Positions 1-9,074 of a stretch of DNA of 45,776 nt are shown piece by piece (position 1 is the first letter of the stretch; each line of letters begins with the position of its first letter). Both the position numbers and the translations under genes were made by a program. Under the pieces are notes generated by a model, which worked only from the letters and a program-made list of their open reading frames with translations, was not told the DNA's origin and ran no database searches. Source of the stretch: UBA9339 sp964535195 (GTDB lineage Bacteria; Pseudomonadota; Gammaproteobacteria; UBA9339); the NCBI GenBank assembly GCA_964535195.1, contig CAZHSI010000010.1, forward strand, positions 1 through 45,776, given 5' to 3'.

Positions 1-351
1 GTGGGTTTATTAGTTACTAATGTAGTTAGTAGTGTTTACGCTGATACTGCTGCTACACCAAGCACTACTCAGGGGTTACTCTCGATGTTACCTATGATAA
101 TAATTCTGGTGGTCTTTATGTATTTAGCTGTTATACGCCCACAGTCCAAGAAGGCTAAAGAGCATAAGAATTTAGTTAGTAGCCTGCAAGCAGGGGATGA
201 GGTTGTAACTATTGGTGGCATTTTAGGTAAGATTGAAAAAATTACCGATGATCTTTTGGTTATTAATATCGCTGAAAATACTAACATTACCGTGCAAAAA
301 GGTGCAGTCGCCAATGTCGTACCGCGTGGCACGATAAAAGCAGCTCAATAG
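1..351 (+). CDS. yajC: Sec translocon accessory subunit YajC
   Basis: Small inner-membrane protein that associates with SecDF and SecYEG. The 116-residue reading frame has one strong membrane segment (about residues 28-46) followed by IRPQSKKAKEH, the typical YajC sequence after its helix, and then a basic cytosolic domain with GDEVVTIGGILG, the conserved YajC signature. Length matches the family (about 110). The frame opens with GTG at the first base of the window, so the true start could lie upstream. It precedes secD and secF as in most gammaproteobacteria, where tgt usually lies upstream. Confidence 0.93.
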   Translation: MGLLVTNVVSSVYADTAATPSTTQGLLSMLPMIIILVVFMYLAVIRPQSKKAKEHKNLVSSLQAGDEVVTIGGILGKIEKITDDLLVINIAENTNITVQKGAVANVVPRGTIKAAQ

Positions 352-470
352 TAATGTTGGGCACTAAGTGAAGTTTATAGTGGAAAATATGATTTTTTAG
401 GTTTAGGTTGTAGTTTTAAAAACTGGATCTTGTGGCTTTTGTCGCGGGATGACGGGGGGAGAACAAGGTT

Positions 471-2333
471 ATGCAAAATCGCTATTCACGATGGAAAAAT
501 TGGTTACTAGTGTTTTTGCTAGTGCTCGCGGCTATTTATGCTTTACCAAACCTATTTGGCGAAGATTTGGCAATTCAAATTTCTGCCAGTAGTACGGCAG
601 TTGCTACCCATGATCTTTTTGAACAAACCAAGAAAATTTTATCTGATAACGCTTTAAAATATACCAAGATCGAAAAGCAGCACGATAATACTGTCTTGGT
701 ACGTTTTATCGATGAAGAGATACAGATAAAGGCTCGAGATGTTGTAAAAAATGGTTTAGGTAGCGATTATGTTGTAGCTTTAAACTTACCATCCCGTGCC
801 CCCAAGTGGTTACAAGCTTTAGGCGCCAATCCTATGAAGCGAGGGTTGGATTTACGAGGGGGAGTCCATTTTCTGTTGGCAGTTGATTTGAATGACATGA
901 TCAAAAAGCAAGAAGATGGTGATATTCGTTCAATTATTAACGATCTACGTGAAGTTGGGGTTCGTTACTTAGGTATAAATAGAATTCATCCCCATGGTAT
1001 AGCGGTTACTTTCCGTGATGCTGAGAGCTTAGAAAAAGGGCAGGCAGAGCTTAGCAAACGTTTACGCAACTATTTATTTAATCCAGTGACAATTGGTGGG
1101 GTATTTAAGCTTCAAGTGCAGATGTCAGAAAAGGCAGTATTTGAGGTAGCTGATTATGCAATTGAACAAACGGTAACTACTCTTCGTAATCGGGTTAATG
1201 AACTAGGAATTGGTGAGGCTGTAGTGCAGCGACAGGGGGCAAGCCATATTAGTGTTGATTTGCCAGGGGTTCAAGATACCGTACGGGCGAAAGAGATTAT
1301 TGGCAAAACCGCCACCTTGAAATTTCAAATGGTAGATGTGGAACATGATGCTGAGGCGGCTGCATCTGGAGATATGCCTCTTGGCTCAAAGCTATATGAA
1401 TATGAGGGTAGAAAAATCCTCCTTAAGGATCAAGCGGTTCTTCGTGGTGATTCTATTACTTATGCTGCGGCAACCATGTCCCATGATGGCCGACCAGCTG
1501 TATCAGTGCACCTTGGTGGTGGCGGCGAGAGTACCTTTCATCGTGTTACCTCTGAAAACATTGGTAAACCTATGGCCGTAGTTTATGTTGAAGCAAAATC
1601 AGAACAACAAAAAGTCGATGGGAAGGAGATTACTGTTAGTCGCCAAGTGGAGCGTATTATTAGTGTGGCTACCATTCAGTCTGCTCTTGGGAACCATTTT
1701 GAAATTACCGGACTAAAAGGTGAAAAATATGCTCAAGATCTGGCACTTTTATTACGTTCTGGTGCATTAGGTGCTCCAGTTAGTTTTGCTGAAGAGTTTA
1801 CGATGGGTCCGAGCATGGGAAAAGCCAATATTAATAAAGGTATTATGTCGATTGTTGTTGGTTATCTTTTTGTGATGAGTTTTATGATTTTTTATTATCG
1901 ATTTTTCGGAGTAATTTCTAGTGTAGCTTTCTTTTTGAATCTGGTATTTATGACGGCAATCTTGTCGATTTTAGGTGCGGTTTTAACTTTACCTGGCATG
2001 GCTGGTATGGTGCTTACCGTAGGGATGGCGGTTGATGCTAGTGTTTTAATTTATGAGCGTATCCGGGAGGAGTTGCGTAATGGCATGAGTCCCCAGGCCA
2101 GTATTTATCACGGTTACGAACGAGCATTTACTACTATTGTTGATGCAAATATCGCCACTTTGATTGTTGCGATTGTTTTATATGCACTTGGCTCTGGTCC
2201 GGTAAGATGTTTTGCCGTGGTATTGACTATTGGTCTTATGACTTCAATGTTGACCTCAATAGTGTTTACTCGCGCTATTGTTAATTGGATTTATGGTAGT
2301 AGAAACGTTAAAAAATTATCGATTGGCATATAG
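471..2333 (+). CDS. secD: Protein translocase subunit SecD
   Basis: SecD works with SecF as a proton-driven periplasmic pump that helps pull exported proteins through SecYEG. The 620-residue protein (family about 615) has an N-terminal membrane helix (residues 11-28), the large periplasmic P1 region with MKRGLDLRGGVHF around residue 120, and five C-terminal membrane helices from about residue 460. These contain GMAVDASVLIYERIREE, the conserved SecD transmembrane-4 motif. The ATG follows a purine-rich stretch (GGGGGAGAACAAGG). It lies 23 bp upstream of secF, so the two are surely co-transcribed. Confidence 0.97.
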   Translation: MQNRYSRWKNWLLVFLLVLAAIYALPNLFGEDLAIQISASSTAVATHDLFEQTKKILSDNALKYTKIEKQHDNTVLVRFIDEEIQIKARDVVKNGLGSDYVVALNLPSRAPKWLQALGANPMKRGLDLRGGVHFLLAVDLNDMIKKQEDGDIRSIINDLREVGVRYLGINRIHPHGIAVTFRDAESLEKGQAELSKRLRNYLFNPVTIGGVFKLQVQMSEKAVFEVADYAIEQTVTTLRNRVNELGIGEAVVQRQGASHISVDLPGVQDTVRAKEIIGKTATLKFQMVDVEHDAEAAASGDMPLGSKLYEYEGRKILLKDQAVLRGDSITYAAATMSHDGRPAVSVHLGGGGESTFHRVTSENIGKPMAVVYVEAKSEQQKVDGKEITVSRQVERIISVATIQSALGNHFEITGLKGEKYAQDLALLLRSGALGAPVSFAEEFTMGPSMGKANINKGIMSIVVGYLFVMSFMIFYYRFFGVISSVAFFLNLVFMTAILSILGAVLTLPGMAGMVLTVGMAVDASVLIYERIREELRNGMSPQASIYHGYERAFTTIVDANIATLIVAIVLYALGSGPVRCFAVVLTIGLMTSMLTSIVFTRAIVNWIYGSRNVKKLSIGI

Positions 2334-2356
2334 CTTATTTACTGAGGGTATACGGT

Positions 2357-3271
2357 ATGGAATTTTTTTCACATAGTACAAATATAGATTTTATGGCGCA
2401 ACGAAAATGGGCGTTTTGGTTTTCGTCGCTTATATTAATATTTTCTATAGGATCTTTAGTCTTTAATAAATTAAATTTAGGCTTAGATTTTACTGGAGGG
2501 ATGCAAGTACATGTGAGCTATGCCGAGGCTCCAGATCTTAATCAAGTTCGCGAGGCACTAGAAAAAGCTGGTATTGAGGCAGTGACACAGGCATATGGTA
2601 GTTCTAAAGATGTTGTGATCAAGCTGAAGTTACATAAAGATTTAAATCAGCAACAGATGACAAATAAAGTTATGCAAACGCTTACTGATGCTAAGTTGCT
2701 GCGTTCGGAAGTGGTGGGCGCGCAAATGGGAAAAACTTTAGTGACCAATGGGGTTTTAGCGGTTGTTATCGCTTTGCTTGGGACGATGATTTATATTGCT
2801 TTTCGTTTTGAGTATCGATTTGCTATTAGTGCTGCAATCTCTTTAATTCACGATCCCTTGCTTATTTTGGGGATATTTTCCTTTTTTCAAATTGAATTTG
2901 ATTCGATTACTCTGGCAGCATTACTGACAGTCATTGGCTATTCTTTAAACGATACCATTGTGGTTTATGACCGGGCGCGAGAGAACTTTCGTAAAGTTCG
3001 TAAAGCAACCCCAGCAGAAATTATCAATTTATCAGTGAACCAAACATTGTCGCGAACAATCATGATATCAGGTTTAACCTTTTCTGTTGTTACTGCTTTG
3101 TTGATTTTTGGTGGTCAGATGTTGCGCGGGTTTTCCTTGGCGATGATGATTGGTATCGTTATTGGCACTTATTCTTCCATTTATATAGCCGGTTCTTTGG
3201 CCTTATTGTTTGGTCTTGACCGTCGTCATCTTATGCCGGCTGAGAAAAAAACAGTCGACAGCAGGCCGTAA
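2357..3271 (+). CDS. secF: Protein translocase subunit SecF
   Basis: Partner of SecD in the SecDF proton-motive-force-driven secretion motor of the inner membrane. The 304-residue protein has a first membrane helix near residues 17-38, then the LGLDFTGGMQVHV motif that opens the periplasmic P4 domain. Five membrane helices follow, with the family motif TVIGYSLNDTIVVYDRARE around residues 190-210. A GAGGG ribosome site precedes the ATG. It is the last gene of the yajC-secD-secF operon; the next 120 bp have no recognisable terminator. Confidence 0.97.
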   Translation: MEFFSHSTNIDFMAQRKWAFWFSSLILIFSIGSLVFNKLNLGLDFTGGMQVHVSYAEAPDLNQVREALEKAGIEAVTQAYGSSKDVVIKLKLHKDLNQQQMTNKVMQTLTDAKLLRSEVVGAQMGKTLVTNGVLAVVIALLGTMIYIAFRFEYRFAISAAISLIHDPLLILGIFSFFQIEFDSITLAALLTVIGYSLNDTIVVYDRARENFRKVRKATPAEIINLSVNQTLSRTIMISGLTFSVVTALLIFGGQMLRGFSLAMMIGIVIGTYSSIYIAGSLALLFGLDRRHLMPAEKKTVDSRP

Positions 3272-3394
3272 CATAGTACTCACTTCTCGCCATGACAATT
3301 CTGCATTTTGATGGGCAAAAGGGGTATATATTGATTTGTTGGCTGAATTATACCTCTCACAAACTGATTTTTGGGATAACCAAAAAAGGAAACC

Positions 3395-4354
3395 ATGTCA
3401 GATCCAAAAATAAGAATTCTTGCCGAAGCAGCTTATCTCGTTGGTAAACAAGTCACCTTTGAAAACTACCAAAATATTATAGACCATAGTGACTATTTTG
3501 ATTCTCTAAAAAAGCAGAAGTATGAGTGTCTTGCTGTTAAAGATAATGAGCAAGATGGTTTTTATGCTGTTGCTTTTGGCAATCGTAATCAAGAAATATT
3601 AGTTGCTTTGCGTGGAACCGATTTTTATAATTTTAACTTTCTCCCCTTGGCGCAGCCAATCACCAGTCTTATAGCGAAAGTTTTATTATCATGTGACTTA
3701 TATAATGACTTACAAATAGCGTTGGGGGAAATTCCTGAACAATACGAGTCTGCTGAGGATTTTATTAGAAATCTTGTTACAACTTATCCATGTAGACCGA
3801 TGGTTATTACTGGTCATTCTTTGGGTGGTCTTTTGTCACAATTAGTGGCAGTCAAGTTTGGTATCGAAGCTGTGGTTTTTGATAGCCCTGGGGCAAAAAA
3901 GATGATTGCCAAGTTGGTTGGCGAGAAAATCGCATCGCCAAAAATAACGATCATTAATGATCTACCTAACTTTATTAATACTCGTGGGGAACATATTAAA
4001 GTTCCCATAGTGCTAAATAACGGCGGGGCTCTTACTTTAAATGTAATCCGTAATTTTTTGGGAACTATGCCGCATAAACCGGGGAAGAAGGCTAAGTATT
4101 TATGTTCTCATGGTATGGAGGATATTTTAAATAGTATCAATGAAAATGGTTTTTATAAAACTATACCTATCAAAACTTGGCCTAAAAATAGTATATCGTT
4201 TTATAAAACTCGGGAAGCATATAACGCTATGCCGGAGATTTACGATACTTGTATTTATGAGATGTGGCAAAAACATAACAAAGGATTTTTAAAAACTAAG
4301 TCGGCAAGTTTTGAGGTGTACAAAGAGAATCTATTGCGGCGGGAGTTTTTGTAG
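3395..4354 (+). CDS. Free-standing lipase-like alpha/beta hydrolase
   Basis: 319 residues with a lipase-type nucleophile elbow GHSLGG (Ser142) after MVITG, and DSPGAKK 20 residues later. A Ser-His pair (CSHGM, His239) could supply the catalytic histidine. The acid residue is unclear; the Asp in IINDLPN is a candidate. No signal peptide is visible. It starts at ATG after AAGGAAACC. The same arrangement, motif for motif, forms the C-terminal domain of the giant protein ending at 32481 (GHSMGG, WDSPGAKN, TSHSI, and similar tails with Y(E/D)xxxYxMW), so the two are paralogues. Lipase or phospholipase activity is inferred from the elbow; the substrate is unknown. Its 3' end overlaps by 59 bp the convergent gene at 4296-6080. 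Confidence 0.8.
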   Translation: MSDPKIRILAEAAYLVGKQVTFENYQNIIDHSDYFDSLKKQKYECLAVKDNEQDGFYAVAFGNRNQEILVALRGTDFYNFNFLPLAQPITSLIAKVLLSCDLYNDLQIALGEIPEQYESAEDFIRNLVTTYPCRPMVITGHSLGGLLSQLVAVKFGIEAVVFDSPGAKKMIAKLVGEKIASPKITIINDLPNFINTRGEHIKVPIVLNNGGALTLNVIRNFLGTMPHKPGKKAKYLCSHGMEDILNSINENGFYKTIPIKTWPKNSISFYKTREAYNAMPEIYDTCIYEMWQKHNKGFLKTKSASFEVYKENLLRREFL

Positions 4355-6080
4355 GTATAGCAGGATTAGCGGTGGCGGTGGCTTCATTTGTATCATGTGT
4401 CGCACTTGTTTGGATAAAGGTGGCTATACTAGCAGCCTTGGGTTTTTTAATAGACATACCTAGTATGCAAATAATTCTGGTAATGTATTTAGATGTATTA
4501 AATAAAGTTTTTGACAACAAAAGTTGCAGAAAAAGATGTCCTGCTTTTGTAAACCGTAGAGCAAACCTCCCCCAATTTTTGTATTTGCCCATCCGATCAC
4601 CAATGGTTGATAAAACCCATAAAAAAGCGCGCCTGCCCTCCATAAATCTTTTGACCGCAGGAGTGTTTCTTATAATAGCTCTTGTCATTCTATCAGCATG
4701 TGGTGGACGGGGAATGCTTGCTTTTTTCTGTTGATTGCCAACTGATTCTTGCGGTCTGGTTGTTTCGTCTGCTATCCCATATACCTGATCATATTTTTCA
4801 TATTCTCTTGTTGCTTGTTCCCAGCACTCTTTAAGTATGCTATTAGCCCACCAGGTTGGTATGTCTTTGGTTTCTAGGTTCCACAATATGGCCGTATTCG
4901 TCTTGAGGTAAGCTTGTATGCTGCCAATACTGTCTTCCTGTATTTGTTTTTGGAACTTAGTTAGTTGTTCTGGGTAGGCTAATGCTAGTTCTTCATAGAT
5001 ACCAATTGATATCCCTGTAACCATGGGAAAATAAACAGTGTCATAAATAAGATCCCTTGCATAAGACCAACATGAGGTGCCGATAATCCAGTATACTTCT
5101 TTTACTACGTAGAGGAGGGCTAGTATTCCTCTTTCTACCATTATGGTTTTTTCTGCTAGTTCTAGAGAGCTAGCGAATTTGTTAAGAAAAAGATCGCCGG
5201 CTTTTTCACCAAGATATCTACCTGCCCAATCTATATTGATAAAAAACAAACTGCATCCAGCTGAAAAGGCGGCAGGAATACAATCAGCAAGAAAAAAAAT
5301 TCTGCCACCATGTCCCATTTCGGCAAATCTTTTTTTACCGCCAATCTCATCTTGACTGTAAAGTTCTCTAAGTTTTTTTCCTACGGCTACTCTATTTTCA
5401 GTTGGCGAATACACAAAGTCATCGCCGCGAAGTACAGCTTCCGCATGTTTAGGAATCATACCACTTCTTCCTATTATCCCATTATAAGCATCTTTAAAAC
5501 ATTGGACCTCTTCTTGATAAAGTTGTTGGGCACGTTCAATCAGCCCAGTTCTGGTTTTGGAAGCTTCTGGAGCATGTTGTATGTATTCTTCTAGCTCTTG
5601 ATATACCCCTAAGAATTCTTGTTGTATTTGCGATAGTCCTTGCGTCCCCTGAGTTCCTTGAGAGTCTTTTAAACGCTTCCCCATGGTGGTTGATATTTTG
5701 TTTTCAAATCCTATGAGGAGCGATTGAACAAATGTTATTATTGGATAATAAGAAATAATTTGGGAGAGTGTTTTTAGGGATTTAAACGGATTAGCTAAAT
5801 TTTTATTAAAAAATACTGGTAAAAGATGGGATAGATAATGCCAGCGACCACATGTCCTTTTTTTTGCAGGAGCCTCCAGGTTGATCCCGGTTAGTCCCGT
5901 TAATTTTACTATTCTATAAACCATGGCATCAAGGGAGTATATTATTGCAAGGGCATCAATAAAAAATTGCGCATGGCTGTTGTTTTGAGTTTCTGGGGGT
6001 GTTGTTGGAGCGGTAAGCGGTGATGGCGAGCGGCTTTCCGTACATGATGGCCCAATGGCTGGCGGCTTACTTGTGAGCAT
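4296..6080 (-). CDS. Unrecognised large protein, effector-like, with membrane segments
   Basis: 594 residues that I do not recognise. The N-terminus is rich in Ser, Pro and Thr (residues 1-33). The middle contains a Gly/Gln/Thr repeat (TQGTQG near residue 144) and long helical stretches. Hydrophobic segments lie at about residues 265-285, 315-340 and 345-370, and again near 525-545. The last 50 residues are low-complexity Ala/Thr/Pro and run 59 bp into the 3' end of the convergent lipase-like gene, so the original stop may have been lost and the tail may be read-through. It lies 13 bp downstream of the small gene at 6094-6477 on the same strand, probably one operon. A host-directed role is only inferred from composition and neighbours. 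Confidence 0.6.
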   Translation of the reverse strand: MLTSKPPAIGPSCTESRSPSPLTAPTTPPETQNNSHAQFFIDALAIIYSLDAMVYRIVKLTGLTGINLEAPAKKRTCGRWHYLSHLLPVFFNKNLANPFKSLKTLSQIISYYPIITFVQSLLIGFENKISTTMGKRLKDSQGTQGTQGLSQIQQEFLGVYQELEEYIQHAPEASKTRTGLIERAQQLYQEEVQCFKDAYNGIIGRSGMIPKHAEAVLRGDDFVYSPTENRVAVGKKLRELYSQDEIGGKKRFAEMGHGGRIFFLADCIPAAFSAGCSLFFINIDWAGRYLGEKAGDLFLNKFASSLELAEKTIMVERGILALLYVVKEVYWIIGTSCWSYARDLIYDTVYFPMVTGISIGIYEELALAYPEQLTKFQKQIQEDSIGSIQAYLKTNTAILWNLETKDIPTWWANSILKECWEQATREYEKYDQVYGIADETTRPQESVGNQQKKASIPRPPHADRMTRAIIRNTPAVKRFMEGRRAFLWVLSTIGDRMGKYKNWGRFALRFTKAGHLFLQLLLSKTLFNTSKYITRIICILGMSIKKPKAASIATFIQTSATHDTNEATATANPAIPTKTPAAIDSLCTPQNLPT

Positions 6081-6093
6081 AACATTCTCCCTG

Positions 6094-6477
6094 TTAATCT
6101 TTTATTTCTGCTTCCTGCATAACTGAATTACACATATCACCAATAATGGTTTCATATGCTTGTTTTGATATTATGGCATCTCTAATTTTTATTACTTCAT
6201 TTTTTATCGGATGGTTTTTTAAAATCTGCTTTCTTACTTTTTGCAAGTCTTTTAAAACTTGCTGATAGTAAGCGATGTTATTATTAACCTCGTGGTTGTT
6301 TTGTAAGGCGGTAATTATTATTTTATTAAGTTTGTCTTCAACCACTTTTTGGTATTCATCGGTATCAAAAGAAAGCAACGCTTCCCAAAGAAATAAACCA
6401 TTTATTGGTAGATTAGCAAAGGCAAGTTTTAATCTTAGAACAGGATCGGTGAGCTCAGTTAACATACATTTCTCCAT
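6094..6477 (-). CDS. Small helical hypothetical protein
   Basis: 127 residues, predicted almost fully helical, with a Lys/Asn/Ile-rich central part (residues 45-85). There is no signal peptide or membrane helix and no family I can name. It precedes the 594-residue gene by 13 bp on the same strand, so the two probably form an operon. A small helical protein ahead of a large effector-like gene could be a chaperone or regulator, but nothing in the sequence proves it. Confidence 0.55.
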   Translation of the reverse strand: MEKCMLTELTDPVLRLKLAFANLPINGLFLWEALLSFDTDEYQKVVEDKLNKIIITALQNNHEVNNNIAYYQQVLKDLQKVRKQILKNHPIKNEVIKIRDAIISKQAYETIIGDMCNSVMQEAEIKD

Positions 6478-6495
6478 AAATGTACTATAGCAACA

Positions 6496-6525
6496 TTGAC
6501 AGTTAAATAATAAAAATTCTATTAT
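6496..6525 (+). promoter_or_regulatory. Candidate sigma70 promoter of the ABC importer operon
   Basis: TTGACA at 6496-6501 and TATTAT at 6520-6525 with 18-bp spacing, about 108 bp upstream of the ABC ATPase start at 6633. I see no thiamine-pyrophosphate riboswitch (no CTGAGA core) in the leader, although the operon looks like a thiamine-precursor importer. Confidence 0.45.
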
Positions 6526-6632
6526 CCCTATTTCATATAGAAAATACTACAATTTATCGTTTTTGTAAACTGTATATGGCAATTCTAATTTTTATGATAC
6601 GATTTTGTTTGTTGAATCAAGAGTAAAAACAG

Positions 6633-7382
6633 ATGGTTATTTCGCTAGCCCCAGCAATTAATATTTCTAAACTTCATGTTCGTTATCAGCATCATTGGCT
6701 TTTTGATCAATTTGATTTTTCTTTACCGGGAAATCAATGGACCTGTTTACTTGGACCAAGTGGTATCGGTAAAACTTCACTTTTACGATTTATTGCTGGT
6801 TTGCCATATGATGTCAATACCGAATGTTTTGGCAAAATTGTCACCTCTGATAACCTACCTCTAAGTGGTAGATTAACCTATATGACGCAACAAGATTCTT
6901 TATTACCGTGGTTGACAATATTAGATAATGTTTTACTTGGTTTTTATTTACGTGGTACGAAAATTGATGCAAGTCTTAAGGATCAGGCTAATTTTTTACT
7001 TGATAAAGTAGGGTTAACCCAGGTTAAGAAAATGAAACCCAGCCAATTATCCTATGGAATGAGGCAGCGGGTGGTTTTGGTTCGAACTTTACTCGAAGAT
7101 CGGATGGTTATTTTAATGGATGAACCTTTTTCAGCATTAGATCTCATAACGCGACTGCAATTACAAGATTTGGCAGCGTCATTATTGAGAAATCGGACGG
7201 TGCTCTTAGTTACTCATGATCCGCTAGAAGCCTTGCGTTTAGGGCAGCAAATTTATATTATTGGTGGCAAGCCGGCAAAAGTCATGAATGTAATTAAACC
7301 AGATGGTGCAGTACCCCGTGCGTTTGACGATGAAAACCTACTTCGGGCACAAGCAAGGTTAATGAAAATATTAACATTATGA
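6633..7382 (+). CDS. ABC transporter ATP-binding protein (thiamine-precursor/NitT-TauT type)
   Basis: Cytosolic ATPase that powers the importer encoded with the next two genes. The 249 residues show Walker A GPSGIGKT (about residues 41-48), the Q-loop in MTQQDSLLPW, a variant signature LSYGMRQR, Walker B VILMDEPFSALD and the switch histidine in LLVTHDP. The order and the Q-loop context match the nitrate/sulfonate/thiamine-precursor subfamily. The stop overlaps the permease start as ATGA (7379-7382), so translation is coupled. The nature of the binding protein (8113-9066) suggests a pyrimidine precursor of thiamine as substrate; that is inference from homology. Confidence 0.92.
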   Translation: MVISLAPAINISKLHVRYQHHWLFDQFDFSLPGNQWTCLLGPSGIGKTSLLRFIAGLPYDVNTECFGKIVTSDNLPLSGRLTYMTQQDSLLPWLTILDNVLLGFYLRGTKIDASLKDQANFLLDKVGLTQVKKMKPSQLSYGMRQRVVLVRTLLEDRMVILMDEPFSALDLITRLQLQDLAASLLRNRTVLLVTHDPLEALRLGQQIYIIGGKPAKVMNVIKPDGAVPRAFDDENLLRAQARLMKILTL

Positions 7383-8116
7383 TTTTATTTCGTGGCATCA
7401 TCAGCGCAGTGATCTTAATTTTGCTTTGGCAACTCGGGGTTGTTGTTTTTAGTTTGCCGCCTTATGTTGTACCTTCCCCTCTTTTGATTTTGCGTAGTTT
7501 ACAGCAGCATGGGGGATTGATTTTTACCGAGTCTATTCCTACGATGATTGAAGCAGGAGTTGGGTTTATTTTGAGTTTATTTTTTGGCGGGTTCTTTGCT
7601 TTGCTGCTTGCCTATTTGCGGCCAGTACGTCTTTGGTTTTTGCCGTTTTTGTTAATTAGTCAAGCGTTGCCAGTTTTTGCTATTGCGCCAATCTTTCTTA
7701 TTTGGTTTGGTTATGGGATGGCATCAAAAATTGCTGTTACCAGCTTAATGTTATTTTTTCCCATTACCAGTTCTTTTTATGATGGTCTACAGAGTACGCC
7801 AGAGCATTACTTGGATTTAGCAACGACTATGAATGCTACTAAGTGGCAAACTTTATGGTGGATTCGTGTACCTATGGCGCTTAAATCTTTTAGTAATGGG
7901 TTGCGTGTTGCAGCTACTTTTGCCCCGATGGGTGCAGTAATTGGCGAGTGGGTTGGGGCAAGTCAAGGGCTGGGGTTTTTAATTTTAAACGCTAATTCGC
8001 GAATGCAGATTGATTTAATGTTTGCTGCGATTTTGGGATTAATCATTTTAACTTTAAGTTTTTATTATTTAATTGATTTGGTGATTAAACGGTTAGGGAA
8101 GGGTTGGTTAGCATGA
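7379..8116 (+). CDS. ABC transporter permease (thiamine-precursor/NitT-TauT type)
   Basis: Inner-membrane permease of 245 residues with about six membrane helices. It carries the cytosolic EAA loop (DLATTMNATKWQTLWWIRVP, about residues 143-162) that docks onto the ATPase. It overlaps both neighbours by four bases (ATGA at each end), so the three proteins are made in step. The domain corresponds to the BPD_transp_1 fold of the SsuC/TauC/ThiX class. Confidence 0.92.
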   Translation: MILFRGIISAVILILLWQLGVVVFSLPPYVVPSPLLILRSLQQHGGLIFTESIPTMIEAGVGFILSLFFGGFFALLLAYLRPVRLWFLPFLLISQALPVFAIAPIFLIWFGYGMASKIAVTSLMLFFPITSSFYDGLQSTPEHYLDLATTMNATKWQTLWWIRVPMALKSFSNGLRVAATFAPMGAVIGEWVGASQGLGFLILNANSRMQIDLMFAAILGLIILTLSFYYLIDLVIKRLGKGWLA

Positions 8117-9066
8117 AAAAAATTTGGCAAAATATATTAATAATAATTATCTTGTTATTTGGTAGTTGTGTTGTAGTTTTAGCTGATAAACCGCGAGAGC
8201 TTATCGTGGTACTTGATTGGTTTACAAACCCCAACCATGCCCCATTATTTGTAGCCGAGCAGGAGGGGCTATTTGCAAAATATGGTCTTAAAGTTAAGCT
8301 GATTATTCCAGCCGATGCTACTCAAGGAGAGAAGATGGTAGGAGCCAATCGCGCAGATGTCGCTATAACTTATCAGCCAACCTTGGTATCTCATGTGGTT
8401 CAAGGATTACCCCTTATCCGTTTTGCTACTTTAATTGCCGGTCCATTAAATTGCGTAGTTACTTTGGGCAATGGTCCTGTTCGTTCTTTAAAAGATCTGA
8501 GGGGTAAACGGATTGGAACAAGTGCTGCCGAAATTGATAATGTTATTTTTACTACCATGTTAAACCACGTTGGTTTAAGTTTAAAAGATGTTGAGGTGGT
8601 TAATATTGGTTTTAATCTTACCTCGGCTTTGCTTACCCAAAAAATAGATGCTTTTGTTGGTGGTATGCGTAATTTCGAACCAAAGGCTATAACTTTGGCA
8701 GGGAAAGTAGCGCAAGTTTTTTATCCGGAAAAGTATGGTTTTCCAAAATTTGATGAGTTAATTTTGGTTACCAATAAAAATAAAGTACATGACGAAGTGT
8801 TGGTTAGTTTTACTCGTGCCTTAGAAGATGGGGTTTCTTACCTTCGGAACAATCCGCATAAAAGTTGGGAAAAGTTTGCGCTCCTTCACCCCGAGTTAAA
8901 TAACCAGTTGAATAAAGAAGCGTGGTTTGCAACCTTGCCATATTTTGCAACCTTTCCCGCCAAATTAGATAACAAGCGTTATCAAGAGCTTGCACGATTT
9001 ATGTGGCAAAAGAAACAAATTGTGAGGTTACCCGAAGTTGCAGAGTATGCCGTGGAATTGTACTAA
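8113..9066 (+). CDS. ABC substrate-binding protein, ThiY/NMT1-like
   Basis: Periplasmic binding protein, 317 residues from the ATG at 8113. That ATG overlaps the permease stop as ATGA and is preferred to a TTG nine bases earlier. A signal peptide spans residues 1-24, with likely cleavage after VVVLA. The mature start contains LDWFTNPNHAP, the hallmark of the NMT1/THI5-like group that binds pyrimidine precursors of thiamine (ThiY in bacilli). PVRSLKDLRGKRIGTS and the VGGMRNFEP region are also typical. The precise ligand (HMP, formylaminopyrimidine or another) cannot be read from sequence. Such an importer would let a host-dependent cell salvage thiamine pieces. Confidence 0.88.
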   Translation: MKKIWQNILIIIILLFGSCVVVLADKPRELIVVLDWFTNPNHAPLFVAEQEGLFAKYGLKVKLIIPADATQGEKMVGANRADVAITYQPTLVSHVVQGLPLIRFATLIAGPLNCVVTLGNGPVRSLKDLRGKRIGTSAAEIDNVIFTTMLNHVGLSLKDVEVVNIGFNLTSALLTQKIDAFVGGMRNFEPKAITLAGKVAQVFYPEKYGFPKFDELILVTNKNKVHDEVLVSFTRALEDGVSYLRNNPHKSWEKFALLHPELNNQLNKEAWFATLPYFATFPAKLDNKRYQELARFMWQKKQIVRLPEVAEYAVELY

Positions 9067-9074
9067 GCATGTAT

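Noticed and set aside
4372..4734. Plus-strand frame with a hydrophobic segment after the lipase-like gene
   Set aside because: It is antisense to the Ala/Thr-rich end of the 594-residue gene; Ala/Thr codons read backwards easily give hydrophobic peptides. No start signal is seen.
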